Assembly: GCA_041395325.1 (NCBI GenBank) | Contig: JAWLAT010000009.1 | Coordinates: 115,395 to 179,394, forward strand | Source of the DNA: JAWLAT01 sp041395325 | Lineage (GTDB): Bacteria > Pseudomonadota > Gammaproteobacteria > Xanthomonadales > SZUA-5 | DNA length: 64,000 nucleotides | Direction of reading: 5' to 3' | In this document: piece after piece, positions 16,999-26,661 of the stretch | Layout: every line of letters starts with the position of its first letter | How positions within the stretch are numbered: the first letter of the stretch is position 1 | Translations under genes and position numbers: made by a program | The notes under the pieces: model-generated | Told to the model about the DNA's origin: nothing | Seen by the model: only the letters and a program-made list of their open reading frames with translations | Databases searched by the model: none

Positions 16999-17829
16999 AT
17001 GAGTGGCCTGATTGTTGCCTTGTGTGATCTGCAGCCGAAGGATGCGCGTCTGCTGGACATTGTCGTCAAGCGCGCACCGAGCCGGCGCTATGACTTCAAG
17101 CTGGTTGACTCCGAGCAGGCCGGCTTTGCCGACATTGCCATCATCGACGCCGATCAGCCGACGGCGGCCGACAATGTCAAACGGTTGCGCGAAGACTCGC
17201 CCGGCATGGTCGAGGTTTATGTTTCGGAAACGGGCAGTGCGGGCGAGGGCGACTACCGGATTGCCCGTCGCAGTCTGATCCTGCAGTGTTTTCGGCTGCT
17301 CGAGTCCATCGCCAAGTCGAAGCTGGAAGGCAACCTGGCCAACGAGCAGGCACCCGCAGTGCCGGCCGCTGCCCGGGCAGCCGTGGAACGAGAAGCGGCG
17401 GCGACGACCGGCGAGTCTGTGTCGGCGCTGGTGGTCGATGACAGCGCGACGGTAAGAACCCAGCTGGAGATCACGCTGCGTCGCCTCGGCCTGGCCGTGG
17501 AGGCCGTGGCGAACGGCGAGGAAGCGATGCAGCTACTGCGCGATCGCAGCTTCGACCTGATCCTGCTCGATGTGGTGATGCCGGGTCGCAACGGCTACGA
17601 ACTTTGCCGCGACATTCGCCACCTGCGGCATTGCCGCCAGACCCGCGTGATCATGTTGACCAGCCGTACCTCGCCCTTCGATCGCGCTCGCGGCGCGCTG
17701 GCGGGTTGCGACACGTATCTGACCAAGCCGGTGGCGGTCAAGGACTTTCACGCGGCCGTACACAAGGCACTGAGCAAGCGCTACTCGGTGGAAGAACTGG
17801 CCCAACGTGGCTACCGCCGACCCTCCTGA
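16999..17829 (+). CDS. X-REC protein 2, paralogue of X-REC protein 1
   Basis: A product of 276 residues, colinear with the 15877-16755 product. The N-terminal domain (MSGLIVALCDLQPKDARLLD, ADIAIIDADQP, MVEVYVSETG, RIARRSLILQCFRLLESIA) and the receiver (V-V-D-D-S-A, LILLDVVMPGRNG, YLTKP) are each over half identical, and the tail KRYSVEELAQRGYRRPS is kept. The linker (about residues 108-140) is unconserved. The start has a GGGGAG site six bases upstream. Keeping two copies with the same unusual tail suggests distinct but related roles, for example competing phosphate sinks for the ChpA-like kinase. It lies 23 bases before the PilH-like gene. Confidence 0.8.
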   Translation: MSGLIVALCDLQPKDARLLDIVVKRAPSRRYDFKLVDSEQAGFADIAIIDADQPTAADNVKRLREDSPGMVEVYVSETGSAGEGDYRIARRSLILQCFRLLESIAKSKLEGNLANEQAPAVPAAARAAVEREAAATTGESVSALVVDDSATVRTQLEITLRRLGLAVEAVANGEEAMQLLRDRSFDLILLDVVMPGRNGYELCRDIRHLRHCRQTRVIMLTSRTSPFDRARGALAGCDTYLTKPVAVKDFHAAVHKALSKRYSVEELAQRGYRRPS

Positions 17830-17852
17830 TTCTGTCTGCAAGTGAGCCTCCA

Positions 17853-18215
17853 ATGAGCAAGAAGATACTGATCGTCGACGATTCGCCGGCGGAGTTGGCC
17901 AATCTCCGAACGCTGCTGACCGACGCCGGCTATCACACCATCACGGCCACCAACGGACGTGAGGCGGTGGCCAAGGCCGCCGCCGAAATGCCGGCGCTGA
18001 TCTTCATGGATGTCGTGATGCCGGACATGGATGGCTATGAGGCCTGCCGGCAGCTGCGCGCCGGTGAAACCACCAAGGGCATTCCCGTGGTGGTCGTGTC
18101 CAGCAAGAGCCAGAAGGCTGACCAGCTGTGGGCCACCATGCAGGGCGCCAAGGCCGTCATCGGCAAGCCGGCCAAAGCCGAGGACGTGATGGCTGCCGTG
18201 CAGGCCTATGCCTGA
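17853..18215 (+). CDS. pilH: PilH-like response regulator
   Basis: A single-receiver protein of 120 residues. It opens MSKKILIVDDSPAELANLRT, with the phospho-acceptor in LIFMDVVMPDMDGYEACR (about residue 52), V-S-S-K at the switch position and K in VIGKPAKAEDV. The C-terminal half (SQKADQLWATMQGAKAVIGKP) closely follows PilH of type IV pilus chemosensory systems: the W-A-x-x-Q-G-A sequence is characteristic. PilH modulates phosphate flow from ChpA away from PilG and so twitching motility. Its stop codon lies inside the start region of the CheW-like gene (8-base overlap). The symbol rests on motif recognition and operon context. Confidence 0.8.
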   Translation: MSKKILIVDDSPAELANLRTLLTDAGYHTITATNGREAVAKAAAEMPALIFMDVVMPDMDGYEACRQLRAGETTKGIPVVVVSSKSQKADQLWATMQGAKAVIGKPAKAEDVMAAVQAYA

Positions 18216-18672
18216 GACGGCCGAGCCTGGATCGCAGGGTGGGCTGCGGGTCTACCTGCGCTGGCGGGAGGCGCCTTTCGCACTGGTTCTGCCTGCCGGT
18301 ACGTCCTGCGAGATCCTGCTCGAAACCCGGCCCGCTCCCATTCCGGGCGCGCCGGACTGGGTGCGCGGGCTGATCAATCGGCAGGGGTCGGTGGTGCCGG
18401 TGCTGACCTTGCCGAATGCCTGGTCCGACGCCGAAGGGGATGACCAGGAGCAACTGCTGGTGATCGTGCAGGGGCGTCAGCAGCTGGCGCTGCAAACGAT
18501 GGCACAGCCGGATTTCGCACCGGTTTCGAGCTGGCGCGGTGCCGAACCGGAATCGAGCATTCCGGCTGAACTGTCCGGTGAGTCACCGATCTGGCACCGA
18601 TTGGAAGCCGAACAGGTGAGCTTGGGACTGGAGTGGGATCCGCTGGTGTGGGCCAGTCGGCGCAGAGCCTGA
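18208..18672 (+). CDS. CheW-like coupling protein (PilI position)
   Basis: A product of 154 residues fitting the CheW fold: a beta-rich chain with the segment P-I-P-G-A-P-D-W-V-R-G-L-I-N-R-Q-G-S-V-V-P-V-L-T-L, which is the standard CheW/PilI core motif (I-P-x-x-P-x-W-x-x-G-x-x-N-x-R-G). It links the chemoreceptor to the kinase on the cytoplasmic side of the membrane. It starts inside the PilH gene (ATG at 18208) and ends 24 bases before the receptor gene. The operon position matches PilI in Pil-Chp clusters. The N-terminal region (LRVYLRWREAPFALVLPAGT) is somewhat divergent. Confidence 0.8.
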   Translation: MPETAEPGSQGGLRVYLRWREAPFALVLPAGTSCEILLETRPAPIPGAPDWVRGLINRQGSVVPVLTLPNAWSDAEGDDQEQLLVIVQGRQQLALQTMAQPDFAPVSSWRGAEPESSIPAELSGESPIWHRLEAEQVSLGLEWDPLVWASRRRA

Positions 18673-18696
18673 AACGGATCGATAACAGGGGGCAAC

Positions 18697-21231
18697 ATGA
18701 AGATCTTTCGAAGCATCAGAGGTCGGGTCTTGTACGGCACGTTGTTGCTGGCATTGCTGCCGCTGTTGGTGGCTGCCGGCGTCGTGGCGTATCTCGGCTA
18801 CCGCAGCGCCAGTGAATCGCTGACCGAGCGCGCACAGGCCCAGCTGCAATCCATCCAGACCGTCAAGCGCGATGAAGTCGGGGCCTATCTGGAAACCCTG
18901 CAGACCAACCTGCGCGTCATTGCCGCTGACCCGACCGTGCTCGAGGGCATGCTCGATCTGAGCGACAACTTCGCCAGCGCTGGCGAAGGTCTGGCGGTGG
19001 ACGAAACTGCCCAGCGCGAGGCGCTGAAGCAGTACTACGGCGGTGACTTCGTGCGTCACTACCAGGGGCGCAATCCCGGCAGCGAGGTCGAGATGGCGTC
19101 GCTGGTCGACCAGCTGTCGCCGGCCGCGGTTGCCTTGCAGTATCTCTACATCGCCAGCAATCCTCACCCGCTGGGCAGCAAGGGTGATCTGGACAGTGCC
19201 GAGGCCGGCAGCGAAGGCTACCGACGACTGCACGAGCGCCTGCACCCCTACATGCGCCAGGTGGTGCAGCAATACGGCTACTACGACGTCTTCCTGATCG
19301 ACATCGACAGCGGCAATGTGGTTTACACCTTCTACAAGGAGCTGGATTTTGCGACCTCGCTGATCGACGGCCCCTGGGCCGGCACGGGTCTCAGCGATGC
19401 GTTCCTCAAGGCTCGCGACAGCGGTGACCCTGGCGCGGTGCAACTCGATGACTACCGCACCTATCGACCTTCCTACGACGATCAGGCGGCCTTCTTCGCC
19501 ATTCCCCTGCAGCGCGATGGCCGCACCATCGGCGTGCTGGCGGCACAGGCGCCCATCGACCGCATCAACGCGATCGCCACCTTCCGCGGTGAGTGGGAGG
19601 CCTCCGGTCTGGGCGATACGGGCGAGTTGAGTCTGATCGGACCCGATCGACTGCCGCGCGCGATCTCACGCAGCATGGAGCAGCGACCGGACGCCTATCT
19701 GCAGGCCTTGCAGACCCTCCCCGGGGGCAGCGAGATTGCGGCGCTGGTCCGCGCTCGCGGCACCGACGTCGGTCTGGTTCCCGCCGATACCGAAGCGGTG
19801 CAGGCGGCCCTGCGCGGTGAATCCGGCGTGCTGACCTATCGCGATGGCTTCGGTCAGACACTGCTGGGCGCCTATGGCCCGCTGCAGCTGTCCGACGGCA
19901 CCCGCTGGGCGGTCATCTCGCGCATTGCCGCCGACGAGGCGCTGGCGCCGGTCACGGCCCTGTTGCGACAGCAGAGTCTGGTGGCGGCCGGCATTGCGCT
20001 GGTGCTGGCGATGCTGGCCGGCCTGATCGCCAACCGACTGGCGCGCAGCATCAACCAGCCGGTGTCACAGCTGAGCGCCACGGTGCAACAACTCTCGGCC
20101 GGCAACATGGAAGCGCGTGCCGAGCTGGCCCAGCAGGATGAGCTGGGCGATCTGGGTCGAGCGCTGGACAATCTGCTGGATGAGCGCGTGGCCACGCTGA
20201 CCAAGGCCGCCGCCGAGAACGAGCAGTTGAATGATTCGGTGATTCAGATCATGCAGGCGGTGACCGGTCTGGCCCAGAACGATCTGACTGTCACCGTGCC
20301 AGTCACGCCCGATATCACCGGCGCCGTTTCGGACGCCATCAATCTGTTGACCAAGGAAACCTCGGACGCGCTGCGCAAGGTGTTGCAGGCCTCCAACGAG
20401 GTGACCGAAGCCTCCAACACCCTGCGCTCGCGCACCGAGGTGGTGCTGGATTCGGCCAATGCCAATGACCGCGAAGTGCAGGCGGCGGCGACCGAGCTCA
20501 AACAGGCGGCCGAGGCGCTGGCGACGGTGGCCGCCCAGGCCGAGGGCGCCCGCTCGCGGGCCGAAGAGGCCTTGCGCACCTCGACCCAGGGTCTGCGCAT
20601 CGTGAGCGAAACGGTGCAGGGCGTGACCTCTTCGCGCGATCAGATCCGCGAGACGGAAAAGCGCGTCAAGCGCCTGGCCGAGCGCTCGCAGGAGATCACC
20701 GGGGTGGTCAACATCATCAATCAGATCGCCGAGCGCACGGCCGTGCTGGCGCTCAATGCCGGTATGCAGGCTGCCGCCGCCGGTGATGCCGGTCGCGGCT
20801 TCGCTGTGGTTGCCGACGAGGTCAAGCGGCTGGCCGACAGTGCCCGCACGGCCACGGCACAGATTGGCACGCTGGTGGGTGGCATCCAGGCCGACGCGGC
20901 CGACACCATGCGGGCGATGAATGACTCGCTGTCGCAGTTCGTCGATATCACGCGACTGGCCGAGCGTGCCGGTGAGCAGGTGCAGGCCAGCATGTCGGCC
21001 ACCGACGGTCTGGCCACTGCGGTGCGGGACATCGCCGAGTCGAGCTCCCGCCAGGCGCGCATCTCCGGCACGCTGGTGGAGCGCGCCCAGCGCATGGACG
21101 CCACCACGCGGCAAACCCTCGACGAGCTGTCGCGGCAGCGCGACAACGTCCAGGTGCTGCTGGAGCAGTCGCAGAGTCTGCTCAGCACTGTCGGCGTGTT
21201 CCGGCTGCCGGGCAGTAGCCGGGGCGCCTAG
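18697..21231 (+). CDS. pilJ: PilJ-like methyl-accepting chemoreceptor
   Basis: An 844-residue inner-membrane receptor. Transmembrane helix 1 is at about residues 10-34 and helix 2 at about 426-448, with an approximately 390-residue periplasmic sensor between (dCache-like length, opening YRSASESLTERAQAQLQSIQ). A HAMP domain follows, then a second HAMP-like repeat around MQAVTGLAQNDLTVTVPVTP, as in PilJ. The signalling hairpin tip reads ALNAGMQAAAAGDAGRGFAV-VADEV, the PilJ form, instead of the N-A-A-I-E-A-A-R-A-G-E tip of flagellar receptors. The gene is followed two bases later by the ChpA-like kinase. It should sense a surface or pilus-related cue. No methyltransferase (PilK) or methylesterase (ChpB) gene is in the window. 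Confidence 0.85.
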   Translation: MKIFRSIRGRVLYGTLLLALLPLLVAAGVVAYLGYRSASESLTERAQAQLQSIQTVKRDEVGAYLETLQTNLRVIAADPTVLEGMLDLSDNFASAGEGLAVDETAQREALKQYYGGDFVRHYQGRNPGSEVEMASLVDQLSPAAVALQYLYIASNPHPLGSKGDLDSAEAGSEGYRRLHERLHPYMRQVVQQYGYYDVFLIDIDSGNVVYTFYKELDFATSLIDGPWAGTGLSDAFLKARDSGDPGAVQLDDYRTYRPSYDDQAAFFAIPLQRDGRTIGVLAAQAPIDRINAIATFRGEWEASGLGDTGELSLIGPDRLPRAISRSMEQRPDAYLQALQTLPGGSEIAALVRARGTDVGLVPADTEAVQAALRGESGVLTYRDGFGQTLLGAYGPLQLSDGTRWAVISRIAADEALAPVTALLRQQSLVAAGIALVLAMLAGLIANRLARSINQPVSQLSATVQQLSAGNMEARAELAQQDELGDLGRALDNLLDERVATLTKAAAENEQLNDSVIQIMQAVTGLAQNDLTVTVPVTPDITGAVSDAINLLTKETSDALRKVLQASNEVTEASNTLRSRTEVVLDSANANDREVQAAATELKQAAEALATVAAQAEGARSRAEEALRTSTQGLRIVSETVQGVTSSRDQIRETEKRVKRLAERSQEITGVVNIINQIAERTAVLALNAGMQAAAAGDAGRGFAVVADEVKRLADSARTATAQIGTLVGGIQADAADTMRAMNDSLSQFVDITRLAERAGEQVQASMSATDGLATAVRDIAESSSRQARISGTLVERAQRMDATTRQTLDELSRQRDNVQVLLEQSQSLLSTVGVFRLPGSSRGA

Positions 21232-21233
21232 GC

Positions 21234-24200
21234 ATGAGTGTCGGCCTGGAGGACTGGGTCGCCCAGCTGACGCTGTGGAGTGGTGCGCCGGATCTGACCG
21301 GTCGCGCCCTGTTGCTGCGCGACCTGCGTCCGATCTGCGAGGACGCGGCTGCGCAGCAGCGCCCGGCCTTGCGTCTGCTGCTGGTGGGTATCGCCAAGGC
21401 CCTTGCCGCTGCATCCATCGATACCGATCACGACGATCTGGCCGAATGCAGTCTGGCCGCGCTGGAATGGCAGGGTGGCGGTGATCCAGGCGAACTCGGC
21501 CTGGTGGCGCCCACCGAACGCGTGCTGGCGGCCGTCGGCATGCCCGCCAACCGGATCGCCACATTGCTGCATGCCCTGCGCCAGGAAGCCTTGGGCCAAC
21601 AACGCGCGGAGGCCGTCCAGCCGGACGCATCGACCCAGGTAACGGCCGAGGTCGTGCCCGCTCAGTTGGCGAATGTCGACGCGTCTGCCGAGAGCCCGCC
21701 TCCTGATCCGAGCGAGCGCGATACCGGCGCCGGGCCAGAGTCCACCGAGACTCAGCCGCGGTGGATTTCCGCGGAAGAGCGCGACCTGATCGTCGAAACG
21801 CTGTACGCCGAGCTGTTGCCGGTGTTGTCGGAATGGTCTGGTCGCCCCTCGCCGAAGGGCCTCGATGCCTCGCTGGAGTTCTTGCTGGAGTCCAGCAGTA
21901 ACGCGCTGAATGTTGTCGGCTTGCCGGCGCTCGCCGAGACGCTGTCGGCGAGCGGAGCGGCCTTGGCAGATGCGCCGGCTGACTCGCCACTGGCGGACCA
22001 GTTTGCTGCCTGGCTGATGGCCCTGGCCGCGTGGCTGGAACAGCCGGAGGAGGCGCCGCTGGCAGACCTGGCGAACGCTCCCCTGATCGGCGTGCAGGCA
22101 CCGCCGGAATGGATGCTGCAAGCCCGAGCGGTGCGCATCGGCGTCGACCCGGAGCTGCTGCGGCAGAGCGCCCGTGAGGTGCAGGAGGGCGATCTGGACC
22201 TCAGCCCTGCGGACGATGTGATTCCGTCGGTTCTGCAAGGCATGCTGCGGGAACTGCCGGGCAACAGTGATCGGCTGTCGGCGGCGGTCAGCGACTATCT
22301 GGGCTCGGGGCAGCGTACTGCCCTGGACGATGCTCGCCGCGTGGCGCACACCCTCAAAGGCGATGCCAACACGGTAGGCATTCGCGGGCTGGCCAACCTC
22401 ACCCATGCGCTGGAGGACATCCTCGTCGCTCTCGACGGCGGCGAGACGGCGCAGGCCCACGGCAGCACGCTGTCCTTGCTGCAGGAGGCCGCCGATGGCG
22501 TGGCCGAGATGGCCGATCATGTGCTCGGTCGGTCGCCTGCGCCTGCCGGTACCGAGGATCTGCTGGCGCGAGTCTATGCCTTCGCCAATGCGCTCGATGG
22601 CATCGTCAATGCCGAGTCGACTGCGACGGAGCGCGCGTCGACGCCGGTGCCAGCGCCGGTGGCGGAACGTCCCGACGAAGTCGCTTCTGCCAACGCCGTG
22701 GCGGCCGAGCCCGAGGAGCAGATGAGCGTTGGCCGTGGCCTGCTGGATCAGTTGCTGGAGCTCAGCGGCGAATCACTGGCCTTGTCCAACCAGACGTTGC
22801 TGGAACTGGATTCGATCGACGAACTGCGCGAGCGCGTCAAGGTGGAGCTGGATGCGCTGCAGCGAGTGGCGGCCGCGCTGGACGAGCAGGTGGCCTTGCG
22901 CGGCTCGGCCATCGGCATGGCGCAACGCGAGCGTTCCGACATCGATCCACTGGAGCTGGATCAGTACAACGAACTCTATGTGATCAGTCGGCAGCTGGCA
23001 GAAACGCAGGCTGACACGCGATTGCGACTGGGTGCGCTGGAAGAGGCGCTGGAGCGGTTGCATCGGCTCAGTCGCGGCAAGAGCCGTCTGGACCGTGATC
23101 TGCAGGCGAGTGTGCAGAGCGCGCGCCTGGTGCCGGTGCGCGACCTGCGCGGCCGCTTCGAGCGCACGGTCCGGCAGACTGCACGGTCGCTGGACAAGGG
23201 GGTCGACCTGCAGGTCAGCGGTGATGCGCTGACGGTGGACAAGCTGCTGCTGGACGGATTGACCGAGCCGCTGATGCATCTGCTGCGCAATGCGGTCGAT
23301 CATGGACTGGAAGCGGCCGATCTGCGTGAGGCCATGGGCAAGCCAGCGACCGGTCAGATCGAGCTGAGCTTCGCCCTCCGTGGTGCCATGTTGCACATCG
23401 AACTCAGCGACGATGGTGCGGGCCTGGACTATGACCGCATCCGTCAGCGTGGCATCGAGCTGGGATTGCTGCAGCCCACCACGCCGGTGGATCAGGCCAC
23501 GCTGCACGAACTGCTCTTCCTGCCGGGTTTCTCCACCCGCCAGGAGGTGTCGCAAGTGTCCGGTCGCGGCGTGGGGATGGACGTGGTGGCGCGCCGAATT
23601 CGAGAACTCGGTGGGGTCATCAGCATCGACAGCGTACCGGCGGCGGGCACGCGCTTTGTCATCGAAGTCTCGACCCGGTTGGGCACCGTCCAGGTGGCAC
23701 TGATGCCGCTGGAGCGATCGCTGGTGGCGATTGCCTGCGATAGTTTCAGCAGCTTCCAGCCCATTTCGGCCGACGAGCGTCGTATCGATGCCGAACAGGG
23801 CTTGCAGGTGCGAGTCGGCGACCAGTGGCAGTCGGCGCTGGATGTCGGCCAGCTACTGGGCCGACCGCAGCAGATTCACCTGTCCGATCGCCGGCCGCTG
23901 ATCGCACTTCAGCTGCAGCTGCCGGGTGAGGGCGAACTGGCAGTGCTGACCGAGCGTATCGAAAGTCTGGTGACCGTGGTCCTCAAGCCCCTGGGGCCGC
24001 TGCTGCCCGAAGTGGCGGGTGTGCGCGGCGCCACGGTGCTGGGCGATGGCCGCGTTGCCGCCGTGCTGGACTTGCGCGAGATGGTCCGCGCGCGGCGCGC
24101 TGAAGGTCTGCCGAGTTGGCACGCCCTGGCGAGCGAGGAGATTGCACTGCCAACCGTGATCGTTGCCGACGACTCGCTGACGGTCCGTCGCTCATTGGGC

Positions 24201-24527
24201 GAACTGCTGGAAGACGCCGGCTATCAGCCGGTGCTGGCACGCGATGGACTGGAGGCCTTGCTGGAAGTCGAACAGCGGCAACCCCGTGCATTGCTGGTTG
24301 ACCTGGAGATGCCGCGCATGAACGGCCTGGAACTGGCTCGCCATCTGCGTCAAAGACCGGAGTACCGCGACCTGCCGATCATCATGATCACCTCGCGTGC
24401 GACCGAACGGCACAGCCAATTGGCCGAGGAAGCCGGTGTCAGTCATCTGCTTGGCAAACCGTATTCGGAAGAGGCGCTGCTGACCCTGCTGGCAACGGCG
24501 CTGCAGCAGCAGACTGTGGCCGCCTAG
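21234..24527 (+). CDS. chpA: ChpA-like hybrid CheA kinase (one Hpt, HATPase, CheW, REC)
   Basis: A 1097-residue hybrid kinase. After about 300 residues of helical sequence there is one Hpt domain with the phosphorylatable histidine in RRVAHTLKGDANTVGIRGL (about residue 371). A dimerisation/helical part follows, then the ATPase: N-box HLLRNAVDHGLEAADLR (about 680), G1 LSDDGAGLDYDRI (about 725), G2 VSGRGVGMDVVARRI (about 780). Then come a CheW-like domain and a C-terminal receiver (V-A-D-D-S-L, LLVDLEMPRMNG about 1022, K in LLGKPYS). Pseudomonas ChpA has many Hpt/Spt/Tpt modules and is more than twice as long; this is a trimmed version. It should phosphorylate the receiver proteins upstream. 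The start ATG lies two bases after the pilJ-like stop. Confidence 0.85.
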   Translation: MSVGLEDWVAQLTLWSGAPDLTGRALLLRDLRPICEDAAAQQRPALRLLLVGIAKALAAASIDTDHDDLAECSLAALEWQGGGDPGELGLVAPTERVLAAVGMPANRIATLLHALRQEALGQQRAEAVQPDASTQVTAEVVPAQLANVDASAESPPPDPSERDTGAGPESTETQPRWISAEERDLIVETLYAELLPVLSEWSGRPSPKGLDASLEFLLESSSNALNVVGLPALAETLSASGAALADAPADSPLADQFAAWLMALAAWLEQPEEAPLADLANAPLIGVQAPPEWMLQARAVRIGVDPELLRQSAREVQEGDLDLSPADDVIPSVLQGMLRELPGNSDRLSAAVSDYLGSGQRTALDDARRVAHTLKGDANTVGIRGLANLTHALEDILVALDGGETAQAHGSTLSLLQEAADGVAEMADHVLGRSPAPAGTEDLLARVYAFANALDGIVNAESTATERASTPVPAPVAERPDEVASANAVAAEPEEQMSVGRGLLDQLLELSGESLALSNQTLLELDSIDELRERVKVELDALQRVAAALDEQVALRGSAIGMAQRERSDIDPLELDQYNELYVISRQLAETQADTRLRLGALEEALERLHRLSRGKSRLDRDLQASVQSARLVPVRDLRGRFERTVRQTARSLDKGVDLQVSGDALTVDKLLLDGLTEPLMHLLRNAVDHGLEAADLREAMGKPATGQIELSFALRGAMLHIELSDDGAGLDYDRIRQRGIELGLLQPTTPVDQATLHELLFLPGFSTRQEVSQVSGRGVGMDVVARRIRELGGVISIDSVPAAGTRFVIEVSTRLGTVQVALMPLERSLVAIACDSFSSFQPISADERRIDAEQGLQVRVGDQWQSALDVGQLLGRPQQIHLSDRRPLIALQLQLPGEGELAVLTERIESLVTVVLKPLGPLLPEVAGVRGATVLGDGRVAAVLDLREMVRARRAEGLPSWHALASEEIALPTVIVADDSLTVRRSLGELLEDAGYQPVLARDGLEALLEVEQRQPRALLVDLEMPRMNGLELARHLRQRPEYRDLPIIMITSRATERHSQLAEEAGVSHLLGKPYSEEALLTLLATALQQQTVAA

Positions 24528-24616
24528 CGTGGTGCTCCACACGCCTTGAACGATTTCCGCGTCTTTTCCCTCTGCGGCGTCAATGGCCGTCGCCATGGGA
24601 CTGCTACAGCTGCCCG

Positions 24617-26200
24617 CTACGGCACGGATTCGAATCCATCGGCGAAGATCGTCGCGCTTTCGCCACTGCTCTGGACCAGGATGACCAGGGCCTGATTGTT
24701 GATGGCGGTGAAACTGACAGCGGGAAACTCGATCCGGTAGCTCAGTCCATCGACGGATGGCGTCACGCTGGCGCTCTGCGTGGGATTGGCGCTGTCATTC
24801 CACAGGTGCACGTCGGCGCCAACCTGCGGGTTCTTCCAGCCGTCGGCGCGCATGTCGATGAAGTCCAGAGTGGCCTCGCCATTGGCGGCGGGCAGGACGA
24901 ACAGGGCGCGCTGGTTCTCGTTGTCCGCCTCAAAGGCGTAGCTTTCGATGGTGACACTCGGGTGGCTGAGCAATCCGGGCTTGCGCTGCAGGGCCGTTGC
25001 GTCGGCGGGCATGAAGGCATGCAGTTCATTCAGGGCATCGACGCCCCGAGTGCCGGGCGGTCCATCACCGCTGGAATAGAAGATGGTCCGCGCGCGCGTC
25101 GGATCAATCCCCCGCGAGAGCCAGACGTCCATGACCCGGGCGAAGGCGCTCATCGCAACCAGGCCGCCGCGGCCTTCAATGGCCGCGCGAACGCCACCTT
25201 CTTCGGTGTGGAACACGCCTTGCGCCGTCGTGCTGCCATCGATCCAGTTGTCCCAGACGGTATTGACGGTGGCGCCATCGACGTTGATCACGTAGTGCAC
25301 GTTGACGAGGTCCAGCAAGTCGCCAAAGCGCATTCCGGCCAGGCTCGCGGCCAGCGGCCGGGCAAAGTCGATGTAGGGCTGGCCATTGCCGTCCAACGGC
25401 ATCTCGTAGCCCACGATTTCGTAGTCCATCAGGGCCTGCAGCCAGCCATTGTTGACGCTGCTTGATGCGGCCGCCGGCGCCATGATGGGCACCTGAAAGG
25501 CCGCTGGCGCAGCGGCATTGGCGGTCAGAATGGCCTCGATGGCCAGGGCCATCTGGTACTCGACCTGATAGCCGATGATGCCGCGATCGTTGGGCCGCTC
25601 AATGTGATTCGGGTTGTCGTTGTAGTTGGAGTTCGGGTGCGGGTAGGGCAGGTTGTTGGCGCTGACCCAGGTGCCGATCGTCATCCCCGTTTGTTCGGCG
25701 TAGATCTCGTTGCCCAGCTCCCAGTAGGCGCGATGACCACCGGCGCTGTTGCGCTGCATGCCGTCAATCATGGCTTCGGCCAGTTGCGCCACGTTGGCGC
25801 GCCAGCCGGCACCGTGGTCGGCGCGGATGGCATCGAAGTAGGCGTCGACCGCCGACTGCATGCGGTAGTTGTAGCCGTCCTGCAGATGCACCCAGTCATG
25901 CGCCGCCAGCACCTCGTCCAGACGCAGCGGATCGATGACGCTGCTGATCGAGGCGACGTTGGAGTCACGCGGATAGCCGGAGCGGACCGTCGCGCGCCAG
26001 GCTTCGGCGCTGAAACCGCCGGCGGTGTTGGCGCCGAAGTAGTCTCTCCAGGGGGCGCCGATCGCTCCGCAACATGGCCCCGCAGCCGCGGTCGGCGAAC
26101 TGGACGACGCGGCCGCATCGGCCTGCGTCAAAGCCGTGCCCAATGCCGCCAGAAGCAGCCCGAGGGCCGGGCGCCGCAAGCAGCCTGCGATAGGTTTCAT
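24617..26200 (-). CDS. Secreted glycoside-hydrolase-like (TIM-barrel) protein
   Basis: A product of 527 residues with an AAAGGAG site six bases before the ATG at 26200 and a signal peptide (charged MKPIAGCLRRPA, hydrophobic LGLLLAALGTALTQ, cleavage near A-D-A-A). The sequence YWELGNEIYAEQTG near residue 165 is the G-N-E acid/base motif of clan GH-A barrels (arabinofuranosidase, glucuronidase and similar families). FHTEEGGVRAAIEG near residue 320 could hold the nucleophile. A C-terminal beta-domain of about 100 residues follows, and the chain ends ATIFADGFESVP, the F-x-D-G-F-E-S type tail of many exported Xanthomonadales proteins. The substrate is unknown. It is a single gene between the chemosensory operon and a remnant-filled gap. 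Confidence 0.7.
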   Translation of the reverse strand: MKPIAGCLRRPALGLLLAALGTALTQADAAASSSSPTAAAGPCCGAIGAPWRDYFGANTAGGFSAEAWRATVRSGYPRDSNVASISSVIDPLRLDEVLAAHDWVHLQDGYNYRMQSAVDAYFDAIRADHGAGWRANVAQLAEAMIDGMQRNSAGGHRAYWELGNEIYAEQTGMTIGTWVSANNLPYPHPNSNYNDNPNHIERPNDRGIIGYQVEYQMALAIEAILTANAAAPAAFQVPIMAPAAASSSVNNGWLQALMDYEIVGYEMPLDGNGQPYIDFARPLAASLAGMRFGDLLDLVNVHYVINVDGATVNTVWDNWIDGSTTAQGVFHTEEGGVRAAIEGRGGLVAMSAFARVMDVWLSRGIDPTRARTIFYSSGDGPPGTRGVDALNELHAFMPADATALQRKPGLLSHPSVTIESYAFEADNENQRALFVLPAANGEATLDFIDMRADGWKNPQVGADVHLWNDSANPTQSASVTPSVDGLSYRIEFPAVSFTAINNQALVILVQSSGESATIFADGFESVP

Positions 26201-26357
26201 GGCGCGCTCCTTTCCCGGGGCTGGGTGCACTACCCATCGCGAACGCAACGCGCTGGGATGCGTTTGGTTGACAGGGTCCGCGCGCTGCAAGTGGCGGGAC
26301 CGGTTCCTGCGACAGCCGGTGCCGGATCAGACCATCCAGCCCTAGGACCATCGCCCC

Positions 26358-26485
26358 GACTGGCTGGTGGCGCGAACTGGCGTCGATCTTCGCAGCGCGG
26401 GTGCTGGCCTGCGCGGCCCGTCCCGACGTCCAGCGAGAGCATACGGACACGCTTGCGGCTGCACTGTCCGGTCATCACGAAGGGC
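26358..26485 (+). pseudogene. RAYT transposase fossil, middle part
   Basis: The gap 26201-26661 holds no gene, but 26358-26425 matches the middle of the intact RAYT gene at 53764-54798: it translates as ARELASIFAARVLACAA against VNELASIFAVRVLAYAA. Bases 26450-26485 (CGGCTGCACTGTCCGG) match the QRLYCPA segment further on. The HUH motif between them is gone. This is an old, deleted copy about 27 kb from the live one. The rest of the gap shows nothing I recognise. Confidence 0.6.
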
Positions 26486-26661
26486 TTGGTCGGACACCGG
26501 CCCTGCGGGGCTGCATCGACAAGATGACAGCGACACTGGCGAGATTGTCGCCTGAACTCGTATAGCTATGCACTGACAGACAGTTTGCGGTTGTTCCGGG
26601 TGCGCGTTCAGTCGCACGCTCGAGCGGATCGCGGATTGAAATCGCCACTTAGGACAGCCCC

